Shown here: positions 42,173-50,518 of the stretch, one piece after another
Layout: each line of letters opens with the position of its first letter
Position numbering within the stretch: position 1 is the stretch's first letter
DNA from: Bradyrhizobium sp. CCBAU 51765
GTDB lineage: Bacteria; Pseudomonadota; Alphaproteobacteria; Rhizobiales; Xanthobacteraceae
Length of the DNA: 64,000 nucleotides
Reading direction: 5' to 3'
Assembly (NCBI RefSeq): GCF_015291725.1
Contig: NZ_CP030038.1
Location: 8,049,001 to 8,113,000 of the forward strand
Program-made: the position numbers and the translations under genes
Notes under the pieces: generated by a model
Seen by the model: the letters and a program-made list of their open reading frames with translations, nothing else
Told to the model about the DNA's origin: nothing
The model's database searches: none

Positions 42173-44848
42173 CTACGACATCGCCTCTTTGACGAGTTCG
42201 TCGGCGGCTTCCGCCAGGAGCTCGTCTGCAGCTTCGCCATAGACTGACTCGCGGCCGATTTCCAGCATCACGGGAACGGCCAGCGGGGAGACGCGGTCGA
42301 GTTCCCGGTGCGTGATGCGGCCGTGGATTCGGGCCAGCATGTCGCCGAGACGGCGCAGGTCGAGCAGGCCGGTAGCGGCATCGGCACGCGCGGCGCGCAG
42401 CAGCACGTGGTCGGCCTGGTGCTTGCGCAGCACGTCGTAGACGAGGTCGGTCGAGAACAGCACCTGACGGCGGCTCTTCTCTTCGCCGGTGTGGCGGCGC
42501 GCGATCAGGCCGGAGATGATGGCGCAGTTGCGGAACGTGCGCTTCATCAGCGCGGATTCGGCGAGCCAGGCCTCGAGGTCGTCGCCGAGCATGTCGGGGT
42601 CGAACAGCGCGTCGAGGTCGATCCGGCCGTCCCGGATCATGAAGGAGAGATCGCCGAGCGCCCAGATCGCCACGGCATATTCGTTGGCGACGAAGCCGAG
42701 CGGCCGCGCGCGGGCGCGCTCGAGGCGCCTCGTCAGCAGCATGCCGAGGGTCTGGTGCGCGAGACGCCCCTCGAAGGGATAGCAGACCAGATAATGCTTG
42801 TTGGCGCGCGGAAAGCTCTCGACCAGGAGCTCGCGCACCGCCGGCACGCGCGAGACGTCCTTCTGCAGCGACAGCCAGTCGCGCACCTGCTCCGGCAAGC
42901 CGCCCCATGCGCGGCCGTCGTCGAGCAGCCGGCGCACGCGCTCGGCGAGATAGGTCGAGAGCGGAAACTTGCCGCCCATATAGGACGGCACCTTCGGGTC
43001 CTTGTCATGCGCGCGCGAGACATAGACTTGGTCCTCGACCAGCGCTTCGTAGCGCACCACCTCGCCTGAGAACACGAAGGTATCGCCGGGGCTGAGGCCC
43101 TCGATGAAGGCCTCCTCGATCTCGCCGAGCAGCCGGCCACCGCGCGCGATCACCCCGGTCGAGCCGCCTGCCTTTCCCTGGCCGCCGCCGCGCGAGCGCA
43201 CCAGCCGCACCTTCAGCATGTCGTCCTCGACGATGGTGCCGACATTCATGCGGTAGCTCTGCCGCACCTTTGGATTGGCGACGCGCCAGCGGCCCTCCTT
43301 GTCCTGCTTGATGCGGGCGAAGCGCTCATAGGTCTTCAGCGCGTAGCCGCCGGAGGCGACGAAATCGACGACGTCGTCGAAATCCTGCCGCGATAGGTCG
43401 GCATAGGGCGCGGCGGTGCGGACCTCGCGGTAGAGATCATCGGAGACGAACGGCTCGCCGCAGGCGCAGCCAAGCACGTGCTGGGCGAGGACGTCGAGGG
43501 CGCCCGTGCGCAAGGGCGGCGTGTCCTGCGCGTTCTCGGCAATGGCGTCGATGGCGACGCGGCACTCCAGCACCTCGAAGCGGTTGGCCGGCACCAGCAC
43601 CGCGCGCGAAGCCTCATCGAGGCGGTGATTGGCGCGGCCGATGCGCTGCATCAGGCGCGAGGAGCCCTTGGGCGCACCGATATTGACGACGAGATCGACA
43701 TCGCCCCAGTCGACGCCGAGGTCGAGCGAGGAGGTGCAGACCACGCCGCGCAGTCTGCCGGCCGACATGGCATCCTCGACCTTGCGGCGCTGGGCGACGT
43801 CGAGCGAACCGTGATGCAGCGCGATGGCAAGGCCGTCGTCGTTCATGCTCCAGAGATTCTGGAACAGCATCTCGGCCTGGCTACGGGTGTTGACGAAGAC
43901 CAACGTGGTCCTGTTGGCCTTGATCAGCTCGTAGATCTCGGGGAGCGCATGGCGCGCGCTGTGGCCGGCCCAGGGCAGCCGCTCGCGCGTATCGAGCATC
44001 TCGACCACGGGCGGTGCGGCACCGCCGGCGACGACGATGTCGGCACCGGCTTCCTTGCCGTCGGGCTGCGGCACCAGGAAGCGCGCGAGCTGATCCGGCT
44101 CGGCCACGGTCGCCGACAGGCCGATCGCGCGCATCTGCGGCGCGAGGCGCCAGAGCCGCGCCAGCCCGAGCGAGAGCAGATCGCCGCGCTTGGACGTCAC
44201 CAGCGCATGCAGCTCGTCGAGCACGATGCGCTTCAGGGAGGAAAACAGGAACGGTGCGTCGTCGGAGGAGAGCAGCAGTGCGAGCTGCTCGGGCGTCGTC
44301 AGCAACACGTCCGGCGGATAGCGCCGCTGCCGCTGCCGCCGCGACACCGGCGTGTCGCCGGTGCGGGTCTCGACCTTGATCGGCAGCGCCATCTCCGCGA
44401 TCGGCCGCTCCAGATTGCGCGCGATGTCGACGGCGAGCGCCTTGAGCGGCGAGATGTAGAGGGTGTGCAGGCCGCCGGCGCGTTGGACGCCGCGGCCGGT
44501 GGAGACGAGGTTCTTCTTCGCGCCAGCGTCCCGTTCGACCGACTGCGCCGACAGCTCCACCAGCGTCGGCAGAAACCCGGCGAGCGTCTTGCCGGCGCCG
44601 GTCGGAGCGATCAGGAGCGCCGAGCGGTCCTCGCGCGCCTTTTCCAGCAGCGCCAGCTGATGCGCGCGCGGCGACCAGCCGCGGGCTGCGAACCAAGCCT
44701 GGAAGCGATCCGGCAGCAGCGCGGCCGGCTCGGCCGATGTTTGGAGGATACGGGGCGGCACGGCATGACAGGTAAGCCGCAGGACCGGATTCGTCGAGGG
44801 GGTGGCCCTCCCCGCCTGCGGCAGGGCAATCGTGGATGCGCTGCCCAT
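42173..44848 (-). CDS. Ligase-associated DNA damage response DEXH-box helicase (Lhr family)
   Basis: An 891-residue Lhr-core-type helicase (TIGR04121 type). Motif I is APTGAGKTLAGF, motif II VLDELHALVTSKRGD, motif III GLSATVAEPD, motif VI QRIGRANHRLDE, followed by the winged-helix and beta-barrel Lhr-core domains. The open frame starts at 44989, but its first part crosses a family A repeat. I use the ATG at 44848; a GTG at 44758 (VPPRILQTSAEP) is the other candidate. With PdeM it forms half of the ligase-associated set; ligase and exonuclease are at 60658-63353. Confidence 0.92.
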   Translation of the reverse strand: MGSASTIALPQAGRATPSTNPVLRLTCHAVPPRILQTSAEPAALLPDRFQAWFAARGWSPRAHQLALLEKAREDRSALLIAPTGAGKTLAGFLPTLVELSAQSVERDAGAKKNLVSTGRGVQRAGGLHTLYISPLKALAVDIARNLERPIAEMALPIKVETRTGDTPVSRRQRQRRYPPDVLLTTPEQLALLLSSDDAPFLFSSLKRIVLDELHALVTSKRGDLLSLGLARLWRLAPQMRAIGLSATVAEPDQLARFLVPQPDGKEAGADIVVAGGAAPPVVEMLDTRERLPWAGHSARHALPEIYELIKANRTTLVFVNTRSQAEMLFQNLWSMNDDGLAIALHHGSLDVAQRRKVEDAMSAGRLRGVVCTSSLDLGVDWGDVDLVVNIGAPKGSSRLMQRIGRANHRLDEASRAVLVPANRFEVLECRVAIDAIAENAQDTPPLRTGALDVLAQHVLGCACGEPFVSDDLYREVRTAAPYADLSRQDFDDVVDFVASGGYALKTYERFARIKQDKEGRWRVANPKVRQSYRMNVGTIVEDDMLKVRLVRSRGGGQGKAGGSTGVIARGGRLLGEIEEAFIEGLSPGDTFVFSGEVVRYEALVEDQVYVSRAHDKDPKVPSYMGGKFPLSTYLAERVRRLLDDGRAWGGLPEQVRDWLSLQKDVSRVPAVRELLVESFPRANKHYLVCYPFEGRLAHQTLGMLLTRRLERARARPLGFVANEYAVAIWALGDLSFMIRDGRIDLDALFDPDMLGDDLEAWLAESALMKRTFRNCAIISGLIARRHTGEEKSRRQVLFSTDLVYDVLRKHQADHVLLRAARADAATGLLDLRRLGDMLARIHGRITHRELDRVSPLAVPVMLEIGRESVYGEAADELLAEAADELVKEAMS

Positions 44849-44871
44849 TTGGGGCACGATAGTCTCCACAT

Positions 44872-44956
44872 CGTCATGGCCGGGCTTGTCCCGGCCATCC
44901 ACGCCTTGCACACAGCACAAAGAACGTGGCTGCCCGGGACAAGCCCGGGCATGACG
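44872..44956. repeat. Intergenic palindromic element, family A, copy 7 (nested)
   Basis: cgtcatggccgggcttgtcc ... gacaagcccgggcatgacg. It is bracketed by outer arms cctccccgcctgcggcaggg then caat (about 44807-44830) and attccccatccgcctgcggc then gagaaggg (about 44981-45008), which are imperfect inverted copies. This is a second nested arrangement, just upstream of the helicase gene. Confidence 0.75.
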
Positions 44957-45017
44957 ACCTCCTGTGAAAGTCCAAATACAATTCCCCATCCGCCTGCGGC
45001 GAGAAGGGCACGAGGTC

Positions 45018-45383
45018 TCACGCCCCGGTCGGCACTTGGTCCAGAAATCCGGTCACGCGGCTGATGCGGCCGTCCTTCAGCACGGCAAAATCGGTCCCTT
45101 TGATCGGGCTGTCGGCGCCATCGGGACCAAGTCCCCACGAAAAGCGGATGTGATCGCCATAGCCGTCGGGCTCGCCGATCAGCTTGAATCTGAAATCGGG
45201 AAAGCGCTGCTGCACGCCCGCGATCAGCGCCTCGATGCCGTCCCGGCCGTCGCCCTTCATCAAGGGATCGACATAGCTCGCATCCATCGTCCAGCTTTCG
45301 CTGAGCAGCTCGCGACGTCGGCCGGCCGTGCGCTCGTTCCAGAGCTCGATGTAGCGGTGGGCGATGGTGGTGGGGTCGGTCAT
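45018..45383 (-). CDS. SnoaL-like/NTF2-fold protein
   Basis: A 121-residue protein with the NTF2/SnoaL fold pattern: N-terminal helix (TIAHRYIELWNERTAGRRRE), 'DASYVDPLMKGDGRDGIEAL', and beta strands with 'FKLIGEPDGYGDHIRFSWGL'. These small alpha+beta barrels include polyketide cyclases and isomerases and many proteins of unknown role. AGGAG lies 7 bases before the ATG. It is downstream of ridA but separated from it by a strong terminator. Confidence 0.8.
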   Translation of the reverse strand: MTDPTTIAHRYIELWNERTAGRRRELLSESWTMDASYVDPLMKGDGRDGIEALIAGVQQRFPDFRFKLIGEPDGYGDHIRFSWGLGPDGADSPIKGTDFAVLKDGRISRVTGFLDQVPTGA

Positions 45384-45473
45384 GCTGCTCTCCTTCGATG
45401 GTGCCGTGTTCGGCCGACCGTCACTCTCGAAGGTTCACGCGCGCCGATCGATTACCTCGGAGATCATGCGCCC

Positions 45474-45513
45474 CAAAAAAAGTAGAAGCGCGATGATCTT
45501 CTCATCGCGCTTC
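45474..45513 (-). terminator. Rho-independent terminator of ridA
   Basis: On the reverse strand a perfect 12-bp stem (GAAGCGCGATGA / TCATCGCGCTTC, 5-base loop) is followed by TAC and a run of seven or more T's. It is the clearest intrinsic terminator in the window, 24 bp after the ridA stop. Confidence 0.9.
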
Positions 45514-45537
45514 CGCCGCATCCTGATGCCGCGAAGA

Positions 45538-45888
45538 CTACTTCGCCGCCGTCACCATGATCTCGACGGTGTATTGCGGGGCAGCCAGCTTGGCTTCGAC
45601 GGTGGCGCGCGCCGGGGTGTTGCCGGGCGACACCCAGGCGTCCCACACCGCGTTCATCTCGCCGAAGGTCTTCATGTCGGTGATGTAGATCGTTGCCGAC
45701 AGCAGCTTCGACTTGTCGGTGCCGGCCTTGGCGAGGTGGCCGTCGATGGTCGCCAGGATGTCCTGGGTCTGCTTCGTCACGCTTTCGCCGGCCGCCTTGT
45801 TCGCGACGACGCCGGCGAGATAGACGGTGTTGCCGTGCACGACGACCTGGCTCATGCGCGGACCGGTTTCAAAACGCTGAATGCTCAT
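45538..45888 (-). CDS. RidA family protein
   Basis: A 116-residue trimeric Rid-family protein. The conserved arginine is in 'PARATVEAKLAAPQYTVEI', and 'NTVYLAGVVANKAAGESVTK' is the usual N-terminal core. RidA-type proteins hydrolyse reactive enamine/imine intermediates of PLP enzymes; this shorter variant (MSIQRFETGPRMSQVVVHG) belongs to the Rid4-7-like subfamilies, so the precise substrate is uncertain. AGGAG precedes the ATG, and a strong terminator follows. Confidence 0.9.
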   Translation of the reverse strand: MSIQRFETGPRMSQVVVHGNTVYLAGVVANKAAGESVTKQTQDILATIDGHLAKAGTDKSKLLSATIYITDMKTFGEMNAVWDAWVSPGNTPARATVEAKLAAPQYTVEIMVTAAK

Positions 45889-46012
45889 TGGGGATCTCCT
45901 GGTGGAATGGCGGCCCTGTCTAGCCCAGCACCTCGCGCTCTGCCACCCCGGGCACGCATGCGTGGCCGGGCACGCATGCGGCGGATGCGTCGCCGCTTAT
46001 GCAAGCGTCGCT

Positions 46013-46930
46013 TTACGGAAACCGGCTGAAGAACGTCCAGATCGTCTCGGCAGCGTCGATGTCAGCGTTCTGCGGCCCCAGCAGGCCGGCGGCGACCTTC
46101 GGGAAGCGGGCATCCGGGGAAAATCCGGGCACGCGATGGCCGCCATGGTTGACACGATAGAGCACGACGTCGTGCCCCCGGGGACAGCGTGAGGAGATCC
46201 GCGTGACGGTGGAATGGTCTGCGGGCGCCCTGTCCGGCAAATCAGTCGTCTCGGCGTCGTCGGTCTCGCAGCCATTGAGCCTGCGCCAGAACGCCAGCGT
46301 CTCGTCGGTCGACCAGAATCCGTCTGCGGCAAAATAGCTCGTTCCGTGTCCACCGCCGTAGGGGACCAGCAGGTCGGCGGTGCCGTTCATGAGCAGCATC
46401 GGGACCGGCCGCGACGGATGGCACGTGACGGCGGCCTCGTCCGTGAGATTCATGATCACACTCGCAGCTGCCGCAAACAAATCGGCACGCGCACAGGCCA
46501 TGGTCATCGCCATGGCGCCGCCATTGGAGATGCCCGCGACGAAGATGCGCCTTTCATCCGCCGTGCCGTCGGCCACCAGTTTCTCGACGAGCTTTGCGAT
46601 GAAGGCGACGTCATCGGTCCCCGCCGGCGGTCCACGCAGGGCAGGCCCGGCCTTCGTTCGCGCGTCCGCCCATGCATTGTTGAGCCCGTCCGGAAAGACC
46701 ACGGCCAGGCCCTCGCGCTTTGCCACCTGCGGCCAGGCCGTCCGCGTGATCATGTCGGCACCGCGCTGGGTCTTGCCATGCAGCACGATCACGAGCGGTG
46801 CAGGCCTCTTGGTCGGCAGTTGCGCGGTGTAGGAGCGCTTCACACCGTCGACATCGATCGTAACGGCGGATGCAGATGAAGCTGCCGCCAATGAAGCGGC
46901 CAGCGCCGCGACGCGCATCCATCGCAGCAT
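46013..46930 (-). CDS. Exported alpha/beta hydrolase, PHB-depolymerase/feruloyl-esterase-like (LpqC family)
   Basis: A 305-residue secreted or periplasmic esterase. The signal peptide (MLRWMRVAALAASLAAASSA) is followed by the fold start LVIVLHGKTQRG, the nucleophile elbow GISNGG, Asp in 'MNGTADLLVPYGGG', and the final His in VNHGGHRVPG. Family members hydrolyse short-chain polyhydroxyalkanoates or aromatic esters. The start lies 3 bp after the stop of the flavoprotein gene, so the two are co-transcribed. Confidence 0.85.
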   Translation of the reverse strand: MLRWMRVAALAASLAAASSASAVTIDVDGVKRSYTAQLPTKRPAPLVIVLHGKTQRGADMITRTAWPQVAKREGLAVVFPDGLNNAWADARTKAGPALRGPPAGTDDVAFIAKLVEKLVADGTADERRIFVAGISNGGAMAMTMACARADLFAAAASVIMNLTDEAAVTCHPSRPVPMLLMNGTADLLVPYGGGHGTSYFAADGFWSTDETLAFWRRLNGCETDDAETTDLPDRAPADHSTVTRISSRCPRGHDVVLYRVNHGGHRVPGFSPDARFPKVAAGLLGPQNADIDAAETIWTFFSRFP

Positions 46931-46933
46931 GAT

Positions 46934-48592
46934 CTAATCCACCGCCTTGGCGGCGGCACGGCCCGCATTGCGGCCCGAGAACAGGCAGCCGCCAAGAAAG
47001 GTACCCTCCAGCGAGCGGTAGCCATGCATGCCGCCACCGCCGAAGCCGGCGGCCTCGCCGACGGCGTAGAGGCCGGGAATGACGCGACCCTCTTCCCCGA
47101 ACACTCGGGAGTCGAGATCGGTTTCGAAGCCGCCCAGCGTCTTGCGGGTGAGGATGTTGAGCTTCACCGCGATCAGCGGCCCATGCGCGGGATCCAGGAT
47201 GCGGTGCGGGGAGGCGGTGCGGATCAACTTGTCGCCGATGTAGCGGCGCGCATTGTGGATGTTCATGACCTGCGCGTCCTTGACGTAGGGATTGGCGATC
47301 TCGCGGTCGCGCGCCTCGATCTGCACCTTGATGTGCTCGAGCTTGAGGAGATCGCTGCCGGCGAGCTTGTTCATGGCCGCAACGAGTTCATCGAGCTTGT
47401 CGCGGACGATGAAGTCGATACCATGGCTCTTGAACGCCTCCACCGGCGCCGGCGCGCCCTTGTTGGTGGCACGGCGCAAGGTCATGCGCCAGCTCTTGCC
47501 GGTCAAGTCGGGGTTCTGCTCCGAGCCCGAGAGCGCAAACTCCTTCTTGATGATGCTCTGGGTCAGGATGAACCAGGAATAATCATATCCCGTGGACATG
47601 ATGTATTTGAGCTGGCCGAGCGTGTCGGAGCCCGGGAACAGCGGCGCCGGCAGCCGCGTGCCCGTGGCATCGAACCACATTGAGGAGGGGCCGGGCAGGA
47701 TGCGGATACCGTGGCGCGGCCAGATCGGATTCCAATTCTGGATGCCCTCGACATAGTGCCACATCCGGTCGCGATTGATCAGCCGCGCGCCGGTCGTTTC
47801 CGTGATGCCGATCATGCGGCCGTCGACATGCTCGGGCACGCCGGAAATCATGAATTTCGGCGGCTCACCCAACCGCTTCGGCCAGTTCTGCCGCACCAGC
47901 TCATGATTGCCGCCGATGCCGCCGGAGGCGACGATCACGGCCTGCGCCTTCAGCGCAAACTCGCCGACGACGTTGCGGGAGGAGCTCTTGCCGCGCTCGA
48001 TCGTGTCGGGCGCCAGGACGGCGCCGCTGACGCCATCCACGGTGCCATTGGTGATCGAGAGCGCATCGACGCGATGGCGGAACCTGAAGCTCAGCCGGCC
48101 GTCCTTGGCAGCCTCGCGCGCACGGCGCTCGAACGGCTCGACGATGCCGGGGCCGGTGCCCCAGGTGACATGGAAGCGCGGCACCGAATTGCCGTGGCCC
48201 ATCGCGTCATAGCCGCCGCGTTCGGCCCAGCCGACCACGGGGAAGATGCGATGGCCCATCGCGCGCAGCCAGCCCCGCTTCTCGCCGGCCGCGAACGCCA
48301 CATAGGCCTCGGCCCATTTTCGCGGCCAGAAATCGTCGTCGCGGTCGAAGCCAGCGGTGCCGAGCCAGTCCTGCATGGCCAAGTCGAAGGAGTCCTTGAT
48401 GCCGAGCCGGCGCTGCTCCGGCGAATCGACCAGGAACAATCCGCCGAACGACCAGAACGCCTGCCCGCCGAGCGATTGCTCGCCTTCCTGGTCCACGACG
48501 ATCACGCGCTTGCCCGCGTCGGCGATCTCGGTGGCGGCAACGAGGCCCGACAGTCCCGCGCCGACGACGATGACGTCTGTTTCCTCAGCCAT
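46934..48592 (-). CDS. FAD-dependent oxidoreductase, fumarate reductase/ketosteroid dehydrogenase-like
   Basis: A 552-residue flavoprotein. The FAD-binding motif VVGAGLSGLVAATEIADAGK lies at residues 10-29, followed by 'SLGGQAFWSFGGLFLVDS', and the C-terminal FAD motif is 'GLYAVGEAAGFGGGGMHGYR' then SLEGTFLGGCLFSGR. This layout is shared by flavocytochrome c, 3-ketosteroid delta-1-dehydrogenases and a large group of uncharacterised FAD-binding dehydrogenases. The substrate is unknown. A strong GGAGGGG ribosome binding site precedes the ATG. It forms an operon with the esterase downstream. Confidence 0.88.
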   Translation of the reverse strand: MAEETDVIVVGAGLSGLVAATEIADAGKRVIVVDQEGEQSLGGQAFWSFGGLFLVDSPEQRRLGIKDSFDLAMQDWLGTAGFDRDDDFWPRKWAEAYVAFAAGEKRGWLRAMGHRIFPVVGWAERGGYDAMGHGNSVPRFHVTWGTGPGIVEPFERRAREAAKDGRLSFRFRHRVDALSITNGTVDGVSGAVLAPDTIERGKSSSRNVVGEFALKAQAVIVASGGIGGNHELVRQNWPKRLGEPPKFMISGVPEHVDGRMIGITETTGARLINRDRMWHYVEGIQNWNPIWPRHGIRILPGPSSMWFDATGTRLPAPLFPGSDTLGQLKYIMSTGYDYSWFILTQSIIKKEFALSGSEQNPDLTGKSWRMTLRRATNKGAPAPVEAFKSHGIDFIVRDKLDELVAAMNKLAGSDLLKLEHIKVQIEARDREIANPYVKDAQVMNIHNARRYIGDKLIRTASPHRILDPAHGPLIAVKLNILTRKTLGGFETDLDSRVFGEEGRVIPGLYAVGEAAGFGGGGMHGYRSLEGTFLGGCLFSGRNAGRAAAKAVD

Positions 48593-48858
48593 GCGTTTCC
48601 CCCTCCATGAGTTCCCCCCTGTAGTTGCCCGGGATTGAAGCCAGCGGTTGCAACTGAGATCAAGGGTGTGGCGCGTAAGACCTCATTAACTTGTTCCGCT
48701 TTGGGATAGAGACCCGGCCGAGTGCAGCGCGGACGCAACACTGGATTTGAATTTGTTTTGATCGAGCCGGGCTGCCTAGACAAAACCTTGGTTACGACCG
48801 ACGCTAGCTGTGCATCACCACCTGACACGCAGATTCGAATTCGCTGGGGCGGGGGACA

Positions 48859-49380
48859 ATGAAGTTTCTGACGGGATTGCTTGCGGTGGTTGTCCTGATC
48901 GCGGGCATGGGGGCTTCTCACGCGGTGGTTCGGATCGCGGATGACCGCGGCGGTCGGATTGGAACCTACGTCGACAAATACCAGGACCTCAGGCAATCGG
49001 GCGAGACGGTCATCATCGACGGCCTCTGCGCCTCCGCCTGCACCATCGTCCTCGGCGCAATCCCGCACGACCGGATCTGCGTGACCTCGCATGCGACGCT
49101 CGGCTTCCACGCCGCCTGGGATTTCGGCTCCAACGGCCGCGCCGTCACCAATCCCGAAGCAACCCAGATGCTCTATGCGATGTATCCCTCGCAGGTGAAG
49201 CGCTGGATCGGCCAGCGCGGCGGGCTTACCCCACGCATGCTCTTCCTGAGGGGCAAGCAGCTCGAGGCCATGTACAAGCCCTGCTACTTGGACGCGCAGG
49301 CCTCGACGGCCAGGCCGTCGCGCCGGTCGCTCCCAAAAACCGAGCAGCTCGAATCCGCTCGGGGTCAGCTCCTTCACTGA
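48859..49380 (+). CDS. Exported ClpP/crotonase-like protein (COG3904-like)
   Basis: A 173-residue exported protein. The signal peptide (MKFLTGLLAVVVLIAGMGAS) ends before VVRIADDRGG. The core 'GETVIIDGLCASACTIVLGA' and 'ICVTSHATLGFHAA' resembles periplasmic ClpP/crotonase-fold proteins of the COG3904 type, with the 'SAC' turn at the position of the ClpP nucleophile. Two cysteines in 'GLCASAC' could form a disulfide. The C-terminus is short and low-complexity. Function is unknown. It is divergent from the flavoprotein across a 266-bp gap with no feature I can support. Confidence 0.72.
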   Translation: MKFLTGLLAVVVLIAGMGASHAVVRIADDRGGRIGTYVDKYQDLRQSGETVIIDGLCASACTIVLGAIPHDRICVTSHATLGFHAAWDFGSNGRAVTNPEATQMLYAMYPSQVKRWIGQRGGLTPRMLFLRGKQLEAMYKPCYLDAQASTARPSRRSLPKTEQLESARGQLLH

Positions 49381-49489
49381 TATTCGTAGCCTGGCGGGAC
49401 CCTTTGCGCCGCCGGCGGCGTCTTGCCCGCAGGCGGCGTAAAGCCTATCTGAAAGCCTGGGAACCGGGACCGTCGTCCCGATCGTTGTC

Positions 49490-49684
49490 ATGGCTCAACC
49501 ACTGCATCCAGCGCATCGGCTATCGGACAATTCGCCCACTGCCGGCCGGATGCCATCCGTGCTGCTGTGGGCTGGCGCGGCAATCGGCAGTCTCGTCATG
49601 ATCGGCGCACTGGCGCTCTGGTTCCACTATGGCAGCCAGGTGTTCTTCGAAATGATCAGGACCGGCTTTGCCGCCTGCTTCTGA
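49490..49684 (+). CDS. Small single-pass membrane protein upstream of SCO1
   Basis: A 64-residue protein with one clear transmembrane helix (LLWAGAAIGSLVMIGALALW) and an amphipathic tail ending MIRTGFAACF. A second ATG at 49550 would give a 44-residue form beginning MPSVLLWAG. It ends 24 bp before the SCO gene on the same strand and is probably co-transcribed with it. The position suggests a cytochrome oxidase assembly accessory, but this is inference. Confidence 0.6.
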   Translation: MAQPLHPAHRLSDNSPTAGRMPSVLLWAGAAIGSLVMIGALALWFHYGSQVFFEMIRTGFAACF

Positions 49685-49708
49685 CCTGCGACAGGAAGTT
49701 TTCCGCCC

Positions 49709-50299
49709 ATGAGTTCCGCTGCCCGTCCGCTGGTGATCGCGACCGCCTTCGCCGCAAGCCTCATTGTCGGGCTCCTGATCATGTTCTGGGCCATGGGCGG
49801 GCTGAGCAAGGTGGCGCAGCCGGCCGCGATCGGCGGGCCGTTCCAGCTGACCGACCAGAACGGCAAAGCCGTCACCGACAAGAGCCTCAAGGGCAAGCCG
49901 ACCCTGATCTTCTTCGGCTACACCCATTGCCCCGACGTCTGCCCGACCTCCCTGTTCGAGATCTCGGAAGTGTTGCGCGTAATGGGCAAGGATGCCGACA
50001 AGATCAATGCCGTCTTCATCTCGGTCGATCCCGAGCGTGATACGCCGGCGACGATGAAGGACTATCTGTCGAGCTTCGATCCGCACCTCGAAGGCCTGTC
50101 CGGCGATCCCGCCGAGACCGCCAAGGTCATCAGCTCCTACCGCGTCTATGCCAAGAAGGTCCCGACCAAGGACGGCGACTACACCATGGACCACACCGCG
50201 CTGATCTATCTGATGGACCGCGATGGCCGCTTCGTCTCGCCGTTCAATTTGAAGCGGACGCCGGAAGAGGCGGCGGCGGATTTGAAGAAGTATCTCTGA
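49709..50299 (+). CDS. SCO1/SenC family copper chaperone
   Basis: A 196-residue membrane-anchored thioredoxin-fold protein. The N-terminal anchor is 'PLVIATAFAASLIVGLLIMF'; the copper-binding CxxxC is in GYTHCPDVCPTSLF, and the distal His is in DYTMDHTALIYLMD. The family delivers copper to the CuA site of aa3-type cytochrome oxidase or protects against copper and oxidative stress in the periplasm. All metal ligands are present. Confidence 0.93.
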   Translation: MSSAARPLVIATAFAASLIVGLLIMFWAMGGLSKVAQPAAIGGPFQLTDQNGKAVTDKSLKGKPTLIFFGYTHCPDVCPTSLFEISEVLRVMGKDADKINAVFISVDPERDTPATMKDYLSSFDPHLEGLSGDPAETAKVISSYRVYAKKVPTKDGDYTMDHTALIYLMDRDGRFVSPFNLKRTPEEAAADLKKYL

Positions 50300-50329
50300 G
50301 GTCTCGGCCGGGCGCGGCTGCTTCCACAT

Positions 50330-50418
50330 CGTCATGGCCGGGCTTGTCCCGCCTGCGCGGCCGAAGCCGCTTCGGCGAGGCGAAGGCCCAGGCAGGCGGG
50401 ACAAGCCCGGGCATGACG
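50330..50418. repeat. Intergenic palindromic element, family A, copy 8
   Basis: cgtcatggccgggcttgtcc ... gacaagcccgggcatgacg. The inner part is replaced by 'cgcctgcgcggccgaagccg' and its complement, as in the copy at 42009. Located between the SCO gene and the binding-protein gene. Confidence 0.8.
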
Positions 50419-50518
50419 TCTGAGAGACCTTTACTCAGCCCGCATTCGGCGCTCGCGTTCCGGCCCGGATGGTCTATAAGGCCCTCCGATCCCAACGAAA
50501 TTCGTTCATCTCCGGCCG

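Noticed and set aside
43478..45064. A 528-codon forward frame opposite the DEXH helicase
   Set aside because: Antisense shadow of a gene with complete helicase motifs.
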